Assembly (NCBI GenBank): GCA_964544765.1
Contig: CAZJDM010000195.1
Coordinates: 1-7,565 of the forward strand
Length of the DNA stretch: 7,565 bases
Source: CAZJDM01 sp964544765
GTDB lineage: Bacteria > Bdellovibrionota_B > Oligoflexia > CAYFLR01
Reading direction: 5' to 3'
Shown: in pieces, positions 1 through 5,522 of the stretch
Numbering within the stretch: the first letter of the stretch is position 1
Layout: each line of letters starts with the position of its first letter
Notes under the pieces: generated by a model
What the model was told of the DNA's origin: nothing
What the model saw: only the letters and a program-made list of their open reading frames with translations
Databases searched by the model: none
Translations under genes and position numbers: made by a program

Positions 1-30
1 TTGACCTTCTCTAACTCTAATACCAGGCAT
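1..30 (-). CDS. rpsU: Ribosomal protein bS21, N-terminal 10 codons only (runs off window)
   Basis: The last ATG on the minus strand opens a frame reading MPGIRVREGQ up to base 1. This matches the very conserved start of small-subunit protein bS21 (M-P-x-I/V-x-V-R-E-x). bS21 binds the 30S platform near the 3' end of 16S rRNA and helps initiation complexes form. The family is about 55-75 residues long, so nearly all of the gene lies beyond the window edge. A GGA at 39-41 sits 8 nt before the ATG, an acceptable Shine-Dalgarno. The gene is downstream of tRNA-Gln on the same strand, and a candidate promoter lies 56-83 nt upstream of the start. The call rests on ten residues, but these are the most diagnostic ten of the family. 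Confidence 0.8.
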   Translation of the reverse strand, partial: MPGIRVREGQ

Positions 31-41
31 TTAACGTATCC

Positions 42-85
42 AATCGTTATAGGTAAATAAACCGAACCCACACTTAATCGTTATA
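42..85. repeat. Two direct copies of a 10-bp sequence in the rpsU leader
   Basis: The sequence aatcgttata (TATAACGATT on the coding strand of rpsU) occurs exactly at 42-51 and again at 76-85, 34 bp apart. Both copies fall between the candidate rpsU promoter and its start codon, so both would be in the 5' leader if that promoter is used. No function is known to me. They could be a protein or RNA recognition site, or chance in AT-rich DNA. Confidence 0.5.
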
Positions 86-113
86 ATTATTATAATATTG
101 GCTCAAAAATCAA
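86..113 (-). promoter_or_regulatory. Candidate sigma70-type promoter for rpsU
   Basis: On the minus strand TTGATT (108-113) is followed after 16 nt by AATAAT (86-91). A perfect TATAAT also occurs at 89-94, but it has no well-spaced -35 box. The region is very AT-rich, so chance matches are expected. The -35 hexamer lies inside one arm of the hairpin at 101-145. The position just ahead of rpsU makes a promoter plausible, but the exact boxes are uncertain. Confidence 0.35.
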
Positions 114-145
114 CACATTTTTTACTCACTGCCTTGATTTTGAGC
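101..145. repeat. Inverted repeat / hairpin between tRNA-Gln and rpsU
   Basis: gctcaaaaatcaa (101-113) and ttgattttgagc (134-145) are complementary over 12 bp with a single bulged A, around a 20-nt loop. On the plus strand the stem is followed by TTTTT (146-150) and would look like an intrinsic terminator, but no plus-strand gene leads into it. On the minus strand, the direction of tRNA-Gln and rpsU, it is preceded by AAAAA and followed by CAATATT, so it lacks a proper U tract. It may still mark the end of the tRNA transcript or act in the leader of rpsU. Confidence 0.55.
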
Positions 146-212
146 TTTTTCATAACAATCCCCCTACGTTTTGAGAAGATTGCCATCTATTTAGTCTTGA
201 AAAGTTGGTAAG

Positions 213-284
213 CTGGGATGGCAGGATTCGAACCTGCGCATGCTAGAATCAAAATCTAGTGTCTTACCACTTGACGACATCCCA
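213..284 (-). tRNA. tRNA-Gln (anticodon UUG)
   Basis: A full cloverleaf can be folded by hand on the minus strand. The acceptor stem TGGGATG (278-284) pairs perfectly with CATCCCA (214-220). The D stem is GTC/GAC with a GTGGTAA-type loop. The anticodon stem CTAGA/TCTAG encloses the loop TTTTGAT, with anticodon TTG at 250-252. The T stem is GCAGG/CCTGC around TTCGAAT, and the variable loop has 5 nt. The discriminator base is G73 and the first pair is U1-A72, both typical of glutamine tRNAs. CCA is not encoded (the next bases are CTT), so the CCA-adding enzyme must supply it. The gene has its own promoter about 45 nt upstream. Confidence 0.96.
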
Positions 285-330
285 ATAATAATGAGCCAAA
301 ATACAGCTCTCAACTATCAAAACTTGCACG

Positions 331-358
331 ATTATACTTTTTTAGATTCTTAATGCAA
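331..358 (-). promoter_or_regulatory. Promoter of tRNA-Gln
   Basis: On the minus strand TTGCAT (353-358) is followed after 16 nt by a perfect TATAAT (331-336). Transcription would start near 324, giving a leader of about 40 nt to be trimmed from the tRNA 5' end at 284. The promoter sits in the 99-nt gap between the hflC stop and the tRNA. The -35 box matches the consensus only in TTG, but the -10 box is ideal. Matching CTTGCA arms flank the core promoter as an inverted repeat (323-328 and 354-359). Confidence 0.65.
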
Positions 359-383
359 GAAAAAATTCAAAAAAAACTAGCCT

Positions 384-1337
384 TTATTTGGTATCCTTCA
401 GTAGCTTTAAAAAAGGTGTTTGAGTTGAAAGAAATAAGATGGTTTCCTTTTTTACGACCTTTTCTATAGTCTCTAGTGATTTTAAAAAAGTATAAAATTT
501 AGGAGCCTTATTATAGGCATTAGCGTATATTCTCGCTGCCTCAGCATCAGCCATCCCCTTGATTTCTTGGGAATCTTTATAGGCTTTGGATTCAATTTCT
601 TTAAGGTCTTTTTCCATTTTCCCCAAAATTTCAGCTCGTAAACCCTGTCCTACCGATCTGAATTGTTCAGCTATTCTGGTTCGTTCGGATACCATTCGTT
701 CATAGACTTTCTCTCTAACAGATTCCTCATAATTTACTCTTTTAATCTTAATGTCTATTAACTCAATACCGAATTGATTAACAGTTTCTCGACTGTTTTC
801 AAAGATCTCTTGAGCCAGGTGCTCTCTGCCATCAGTAATTCTTTCTAATTTTTTAGAACGATTTCCTTGTTCATCCATTTGTTCATCTTCTTCTTCTGGA
901 CTTTCTTCTAATATTTGGTTGGAATTACGAACTGTTTCCACTAAATTGTAACTGGCAACCCTGTTTCTGGTGGCACCATCAATTACATCATCCAGCCTAT
1001 TTAGAGCAACATTGACATTTCGGACTGTTTGATAAAATTTTAATGCGTCTACGATTCTCCAACGTGCGGTAATATCTACTTGAATGTATTTTTTATCTTT
1101 AGTTGGGATTTGATTAGGATCACCATCCCATTCAAGAATACGTTTTTCGAATTTTTTTACTTCTTGGATGAAAGGTACTTTAAAGTGTAGACCGGCATCT
1201 GTTTTTGATGACCCTACCGGTTTACCAAATTGAAGCACGATGGCCTGCTCTGCTTCAGTTAAGACATATGTAGATGAACTCAACACAATATATAGAATAA
1301 CGACTGCTAATACTAAACCAGATGATAGATATTTCAT
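384..1337 (-). CDS. hflC: HflC-like SPFH/Band 7 membrane protein (FtsH protease modulator)
   Basis: This is a 317-residue membrane-anchored SPFH (Band 7) protein. HflC pairs with HflK in a large membrane complex that encloses and modulates the AAA protease FtsH. Visible features are one N-terminal transmembrane anchor (about residues 4-24), then the Band 7 start with TEAEQAIVLQFGKP (27-40) and GLHFKVPF (49-56). Near 217-239 is the family signature SERTRIAEQFRSVGQG, followed by a charged helix ending in a DAEAARIYANAY-type segment. A strongly acidic insert lies at 144-156 within the Band 7 domain. The length is close to that of other HflC proteins. The ATG is preceded by AGGAG 10 nt upstream. 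It lies 34 nt after hflK on the same strand, so the two should share a transcript. A run of eight T follows the stop, but I see no stem for a terminator. Confidence 0.92.
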   Translation of the reverse strand: MKYLSSGLVLAVVILYIVLSSSTYVLTEAEQAIVLQFGKPVGSSKTDAGLHFKVPFIQEVKKFEKRILEWDGDPNQIPTKDKKYIQVDITARWRIVDALKFYQTVRNVNVALNRLDDVIDGATRNRVASYNLVETVRNSNQILEESPEEEDEQMDEQGNRSKKLERITDGREHLAQEIFENSRETVNQFGIELIDIKIKRVNYEESVREKVYERMVSERTRIAEQFRSVGQGLRAEILGKMEKDLKEIESKAYKDSQEIKGMADAEAARIYANAYNKAPKFYTFLKSLETIEKVVKKETILFLSTQTPFLKLLKDTK

Positions 1338-1371
1338 ATTTTTAAATCTCCTATTAAGATTAATTAAGTAA

Positions 1372-2343
1372 TTATTTAGCTATGGTAGCTGGTGTCATTT
1401 TAAGATAAGGCACCAGAGTTTTTACCGCTGGATCAGCGATAAAGAGATTTTTTCCTGATTTATCAAATATATCACCCATTTTTTCGAGATATAGTCTTTT
1501 TTTAGTAATTGAGGGTGCTGTTTTAAAGATTTCATATAGGGCCAGAAATCTTTTGGTATCCCCTTTTGCTTGGTTTACACGTTCTAAAGCATATCCTTTA
1601 GAACTTTGGATAACTTTTAAAGCTTTTCCTTTAGCTTCGGGTAAGCGGGTATTGTATTCTTTCCATCCTTCATTTACCATTCGTTCTTGCTCTTGCTTAG
1701 CTTCATTAACCATATTAAACGAAGCTTTTACTTTTTCCGGTGGATTCACGTCTTTTAAAATAACATTAGTTACTTTAACACCCATTTCATATGAATTGAA
1801 AATTTCTTGCATTTTTTCCTTAGCTTTAGCGGCGATGATAGACCGGCCAGTAGTTAATACTTTGGAAACTTCAGTGTCTCCAACAAATAATCTCATAACT
1901 GATTCAGAAATGTCTCGGATAGTACTTTCGACATTATATACCTTGAAACGGAACAAATAAGGATCAGATACTTTATATTGTACGATCCATTCAACATCAG
2001 CGACATTAAGATCACCGGTAACCATATGTGATTCAACCAAGTATCCTTGACGGTTAAAAGTGCTGTTGATACCTGATCGTAATGTACGAAAGCCAAATTC
2101 TGCTTTTCTGATGGTAGTAGTTTGTATCTTAATCACTCGGTCGACCCCTAGAGGGATTTTAAAATGTAATCCAGGTTCGGTAGTTGCGATGTACTTACCA
2201 AATCGTAATACCAAACCGCGCTCGTTAGGATTAATGGTGTAGTAGGAGGTAGCACCTAATAATAGAACAAAAATGGCAATTATCACTGTGATGATTGCAG
2301 ATGTGTTCATAGGGCCAAAAATGTTTGTGTTTGATGATTCCAT
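1372..2343 (-). CDS. hflK: HflK-like SPFH/Band 7 membrane protein (FtsH protease modulator)
   Basis: This 323-residue partner of HflC is expected to form the alternating HflK/HflC assembly around FtsH. A short polar N-terminus is followed by one transmembrane segment (about 15-35). The Band 7 domain then opens with INPNERGLVLRFGKY (37-51) and EPGLHFKIPLG, and EFGFRT follows, as in many HflK proteins. The middle and C-terminal part is helical and charged (NMVNEAKQEQERMVNEGWKE). It ends with a hydrophobic stretch (NLFIADPAVKTLVPYL). Enterobacterial HflK is around 420 residues with a long Gly/Pro-rich N-terminus, which is absent here. The start ATG has AAGGA 7 nt upstream. The promoter at 2387-2414 lies directly ahead, and hflC follows. 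Assignment as K rather than C rests on gene order and the ERGLVLRFGKY/EFGFRT sequence. Confidence 0.9.
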   Translation of the reverse strand: MESSNTNIFGPMNTSAIITVIIAIFVLLLGATSYYTINPNERGLVLRFGKYIATTEPGLHFKIPLGVDRVIKIQTTTIRKAEFGFRTLRSGINSTFNRQGYLVESHMVTGDLNVADVEWIVQYKVSDPYLFRFKVYNVESTIRDISESVMRLFVGDTEVSKVLTTGRSIIAAKAKEKMQEIFNSYEMGVKVTNVILKDVNPPEKVKASFNMVNEAKQEQERMVNEGWKEYNTRLPEAKGKALKVIQSSKGYALERVNQAKGDTKRFLALYEIFKTAPSITKKRLYLEKMGDIFDKSGKNLFIADPAVKTLVPYLKMTPATIAK

Positions 2344-2386
2344 GTTAAATTCCTTCCGTATATTCCTCGCTCTAACTTAATAAGTA

Positions 2387-2414
2387 GTAATATTGTTCTT
2401 AGGTATTTTGTCAA
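2387..2414 (-). promoter_or_regulatory. Promoter of hflKC
   Basis: On the minus strand a perfect TTGACA (2409-2414) is followed after 16 nt by TATTAC (2387-2392, 4 of 6 to consensus). Transcription would start about 7 nt further on, near 2380, leaving a leader of roughly 37 nt before the hflK ATG. The promoter lies in the 96-nt gap after nrdG. This suggests hflKC can be expressed independently of nrdDG, although I see no clear terminator between them. Confidence 0.6.
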
Positions 2415-2439
2415 GTTAAAAGGTGTTTTTGTTATTATC

Positions 2440-3150
2440 CTACCTAATATAGCAATTTACACCCATGGACGTTAAAGTGTCCTTAGCTGCTAAAAGCTCT
2501 TTCTCTTCAAAGGATTGAGCTTTTTTCGAAAAATGAGAATCAAGTAGATTACCGTTTTTAAAGTTTTGAATAATAAAACGTCCCGAAGGAGAGTCTGCGG
2601 TTTTACCCACTTCAATTAAATCATTAAATTTATGTAAAGGCTTAACAGCGGTCATTCTGAATTCAAAGGGTATTTGGCTCTTATAAATTATTTCGATACT
2701 GTCATTTATCTTTTGGAGATCAGTTTTAGTCTTTTTAACTTTTTTAACTTTTGTAAAGTTAGAATATTGATTTAGAGGACTCTTTATATCCATAGCTATA
2801 TAATCTAATAAACCTTTTTCAATAGCTTCGGATAATACTTGAGGATTGCTGCCGTTAGTATCTAACTTAATTTTATATCCAATTGTTTTAATTTTTTCTA
2901 AAAAAGATAATAAATCAGGTTGAATGGTCGGCTCTCCACCACTAACTACTACTCCATCCAATAAATTTTTTCTTTTGGCTAGTAGCGACCAGATATCATT
3001 TAAATTAATATCAATTGTGGTTGGTGAATTAACCAACTCAGGATTATGGCAGTAAGGGCACCTAAAATTACACCCAGAGGTAAAGATCACCGCAGAGACC
3101 AACTCTGGATAATCAATTAATGAGAAGGGTATAAATCCACCTATCTGCAT
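2440..3150 (-). CDS. nrdG: Anaerobic ribonucleoside-triphosphate reductase activating protein (radical SAM)
   Basis: NrdG uses a [4Fe-4S] cluster and S-adenosylmethionine to create the glycyl radical on NrdD. The 236-residue protein shows the radical SAM motif CxxxCxxC as C27, C31 and C34 (GCNFRCPYCHN). SGGEPT at 70-75 is the SAM-binding GGE motif, and LDTNG and MDIKSPLNQY follow further on. The opening GGFIPFSLIDYP is typical of the NrdG2-type activases of about 200-240 residues, which are longer than the E. coli enzyme. A Lys-rich stretch at 134-142 is encoded by a short tandem repeat. The ATG follows the nrdD stop by 26 nt, with only a weak AGG upstream, so translation may depend partly on coupling to nrdD. 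Related activases act on other glycyl radical enzymes, but the adjacent nrdD settles the role. Confidence 0.95.
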   Translation of the reverse strand: MQIGGFIPFSLIDYPELVSAVIFTSGCNFRCPYCHNPELVNSPTTIDINLNDIWSLLAKRKNLLDGVVVSGGEPTIQPDLLSFLEKIKTIGYKIKLDTNGSNPQVLSEAIEKGLLDYIAMDIKSPLNQYSNFTKVKKVKKTKTDLQKINDSIEIIYKSQIPFEFRMTAVKPLHKFNDLIEVGKTADSPSGRFIIQNFKNGNLLDSHFSKKAQSFEEKELLAAKDTLTSMGVNCYIR

Positions 3151-3176
3151 ATAATTTTGCCTAAAAAAGCGTGAGG

Positions 3177-5336
3177 TTATCTATCAGCGGCTATAGCTGC
3201 GGCAGCGTGATATAAGTTGGCGCTGGGGTGTACATGCTCCCTGCTGTCAGTTACTGAAAACAATTTCCTCTTGTCGAATTCAGCCGCTTTTCCTTTGTTC
3301 CATTGGTTTACTGGTCTCAAATAACCTACGATACGAGAATACACCTCGGTATTTTGATCACATTGAGGGCAAGTATCGTGTCTGCCTGATAAGTATCCAT
3401 GGGATCTACATATGCTGTAAGTTGGCGATATAGTAATATAAGGTGTACGGTAATTTTGACAAGTTTTACGAATAAAATTCTTGAGAGCCCTAAAATCTTT
3501 GATCTCTTCTCCTACAAAAATATGGACCACTGTTCCTCCGGTGTATAAAACTTGTAAATCTTCTTGATGGTCCAAAAGGGCATATATATCATTAGTACTA
3601 TCTACCGGTAGTTGCGATGAATTTGTGTAATAGGGAATATTTTCATCTTGGTTGTCGTTATTATGAGTAGCAAACTCTTGGAAAAATTGATCGCGGTCCA
3701 ATTGGGCCAATCTGTAGGCGGTACCTTCGGCAGGTGTTGCTTCCAAATTGTAATGATTGCCCGTCTCATCCTGATAAGTTTGCATTACATCTCGCATGTG
3801 ATTAAGTACCTTAATCGCAAAATCTTTACCTTGCTTGGTATCAATGCCTTGGTTAAACAATCGTAAACAGGCCTCATGCATACCAATAATACCTATGGTA
3901 GAGAAATGGTTTGACCAGTATTGATTAAACCTTTTCTTAATATTTCGTAGATAAAAACTAGTGTAGGGATATAAATTCTGATCTGTCATTTTTTCTAAAA
4001 TCTTGCGCTTAATTTCTAGACTTTCTTTGGCTATATCCATTCTGTCATTAAGGATAGAAATAAATTCATCTTCGTTTTGCGCTTCAAGTCCTATTCGAGG
4101 TAAATTAATCGTAACCACACCTATTGAACCGGTTAAGGGATTAGCGCCAAATAAACCACCACCTTTACTATTAAGTTTACGGGTATCTAGTCTCAGCCTA
4201 CAACACATGGAGCGAGCATCATCTGGAGATAATTCCGAATTGATAAAATTTGCAAAATAAGGAATACCGTAACGAGCTGTTACTTTCCATAGGTCGTCTA
4301 ATTCAGGATTATCCCAATCAAAGTCGGATCCAATATTATAAGTTGGAATAGGAAAAGTAAAAACTCTACCTTTAACATCTCCTTCGGCCATTACTTCTAG
4401 AAAAGCTTGGTTAATCATGATCATTTCTTTTTGGCAGTCATTGTATGTATAGTTACAAGTTTTTCCACCAATCATTGCCGGCTCATTTTGATATATAGAA
4501 GGTACCTTTAAATCCATTGTTATATTAGTAAAAGGAGTTTGAAATCCCACTCTGGTAGGAACGTTAAGATTAAAAACAAACTCTTGTACGGCTTGTTTTA
4601 CAGTTTTATAGGATAGATCTTCTTCTTTTATAAAAGGTGCTAAAAAAGTGTCGAAATTTGCAAATGCCTGTGCTCCAGCAGCTTCACCCTGTAAGGTATA
4701 AAAGAAATTGACGATTTGCCCTAACGCTGAACGAAAGTGTTGAGGAGGACCACTTTCTGTTTTTCCTTCCGCGCCTTTAAATCCTTCGTTTAATAAATCT
4801 CGCAGATCCCAACCTACACAATATACCGATAACAAATTTAAATCATGCATATGTATGCTACCCTTTAGATGAGCATCTCGGATGGTGTCAGGGTATATTT
4901 TATTGAGCCAATAGGTTTTGCTAATTTCGGAAAAGATATAGTTATTGAGTCCCTGCAGTGAGTAGGACATATTACTATTTTCTTTTACTTTCCAATCTAA
5001 ACTTTGCAGATATGTATCAATTAGATTAACATTTGATTTAGCAATTAATTGACGAATACGTTCGTGTTGATCTCTATAGATAATGTAAGCTTTAGCCGTC
5101 TTTCGATATGACGAATCCAACAATACCTCTTCAACCACATCTTGAATTTCTTCTACGTTAGGAACCTGATCCTTAAAGATGCTTTCGGTGATAGCTAAGA
5201 CTTTCAAGGTTAAATTCTTGGAAGTAATAAGATCAAATTGATTCGAAGCTTTGCCTGCTTTAGCGATAGCATTGGTTATCTTTTCGGGATCAAAATCTTC
5301 TTGGCGACCATCTCTTTTAATAATTTTATTAAACAC
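3177..5336 (-). CDS. nrdD: Anaerobic (class III) ribonucleoside-triphosphate reductase
   Basis: NrdD reduces ribonucleoside triphosphates to deoxyribonucleotides without oxygen, using a glycyl radical installed by NrdG. I start it at the GTG at 5334-5336, giving 719 residues. GGAGG lies 6 nt upstream, and homology to the ATP-cone begins at once (FNKIIKRDGRQEDFDPEKI). A TTG 27 nt further upstream in frame has no such site. Domains in order: an ATP-cone regulatory domain (about 2-95), then the barrel with MHDLNLLSVYCVGWDL (Cys173) and MCCRLRLDTR (Cys378/379). NLEATPAEGTAYRLA follows (Glu537), then a zinc site C643-x2-H646...C656-x2-C659. The glycyl radical motif is RIVGYLRPVNQWNKGK, with Gly671 as the radical residue. 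About 32 residues follow the final EF of that motif, a longer tail than I expect. nrdG follows directly. Confidence 0.96.
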   Translation of the reverse strand: MFNKIIKRDGRQEDFDPEKITNAIAKAGKASNQFDLITSKNLTLKVLAITESIFKDQVPNVEEIQDVVEEVLLDSSYRKTAKAYIIYRDQHERIRQLIAKSNVNLIDTYLQSLDWKVKENSNMSYSLQGLNNYIFSEISKTYWLNKIYPDTIRDAHLKGSIHMHDLNLLSVYCVGWDLRDLLNEGFKGAEGKTESGPPQHFRSALGQIVNFFYTLQGEAAGAQAFANFDTFLAPFIKEEDLSYKTVKQAVQEFVFNLNVPTRVGFQTPFTNITMDLKVPSIYQNEPAMIGGKTCNYTYNDCQKEMIMINQAFLEVMAEGDVKGRVFTFPIPTYNIGSDFDWDNPELDDLWKVTARYGIPYFANFINSELSPDDARSMCCRLRLDTRKLNSKGGGLFGANPLTGSIGVVTINLPRIGLEAQNEDEFISILNDRMDIAKESLEIKRKILEKMTDQNLYPYTSFYLRNIKKRFNQYWSNHFSTIGIIGMHEACLRLFNQGIDTKQGKDFAIKVLNHMRDVMQTYQDETGNHYNLEATPAEGTAYRLAQLDRDQFFQEFATHNNDNQDENIPYYTNSSQLPVDSTNDIYALLDHQEDLQVLYTGGTVVHIFVGEEIKDFRALKNFIRKTCQNYRTPYITISPTYSICRSHGYLSGRHDTCPQCDQNTEVYSRIVGYLRPVNQWNKGKAAEFDKRKLFSVTDSREHVHPSANLYHAAAAIAADR

Positions 5337-5342
5337 AACAAT

Positions 5343-5347
5343 CCTCC
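5343..5347 (-). promoter_or_regulatory. Ribosome binding site that fixes the nrdD start
   Basis: The coding strand reads GGAGG, then six bases (ATTGTT), then GTG. This perfect Shine-Dalgarno at ideal spacing selects the GTG at 5336 over the in-frame TTG at 5363. It can pair over six bases (GGAGGA with TCCTCC) with a segment of the leader at 5461-5466, which may make it subject to translational control. Confidence 0.8.
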
Positions 5348-5366
5348 ATATGAATACACTCAAATA

Positions 5367-5384
5367 GCCTTTCTAAAAAAAGGC
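5367..5384 (-). other. Short hairpin in the nrdD leader
   Basis: On the coding strand GCCTTT and AAAGGC form a perfect 6-bp stem with a 6-nt loop, 19 nt upstream of the nrdD Shine-Dalgarno. No U tract follows, so it is not a terminator. It could bring distant leader segments closer to the ribosome binding site, or be incidental. Confidence 0.4.
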
Positions 5385-5459
5385 GCAATAATACAAAGTA
5401 GCACATTTAGTAGAATTTTATTAATGTGAACTAGATACAGTACATTACCATTTTTTTTT

Positions 5460-5487
5460 AGGAGGAACAAATAAAAATATCCTACCT
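5460..5487 (-). promoter_or_regulatory. Possible anti-Shine-Dalgarno / anti-anti-SD element upstream of nrdD
   Basis: On the coding strand AGGTAGGA (5480-5487) can pair with TCCTCCT (5460-5466) in a 7-bp stem with one bulged base and a 13-nt loop. The same TCCTCC can instead pair perfectly with GGAGGA of the nrdD ribosome binding site about 115 nt downstream. The two pairings exclude each other, which is the layout of a translational switch. On the plus strand the stem is followed by TTTTT and resembles a weak terminator, but no plus-strand gene is present. The functional interpretation is inference. Confidence 0.3.
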
Positions 5488-5522
5488 TTTTCTAACCAAA
5501 TGATAAGCAGAAGAATATTTAT

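Noticed and set aside
366..386. T-rich run after the hflC stop as an intrinsic terminator
   Set aside because: Eight T are present on the coding strand, but I could find only 3-bp pairings upstream, so there is no credible stem.
1893..2096. Minus-strand 67-codon frame inside hflK
   Set aside because: It overlaps hflK in another frame. The product is low-information and there is no upstream ribosome site of note.
1553..2242. Plus-strand open frames (1553-1960, 2060-2242) opposite hflK
   Set aside because: They lie antisense to a clearly conserved gene, have no recognisable domain or good ribosome site, and read as the mirror of hflK codon usage.
2415..2445. Terminator between nrdG and hflK
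   Set aside because: Only a 4-bp AGGT/ACCT pairing with a long loop can be drawn before a short T run, which is too weak to call.
3648..4260. Plus-strand open frames (3648-3866, 4003-4260) opposite nrdD
   Set aside because: They are antisense shadows of nrdD with no family resemblance.
5385..5459. NrdR boxes, an FNR site or a clear promoter ahead of nrdD
   Set aside because: I searched by eye for paired ACACTATATATAGTGT-like boxes, TTGAT-N4-ATCAA and spaced -35/-10 boxes. Only poor matches such as TTCTAC...TATTAT were found.
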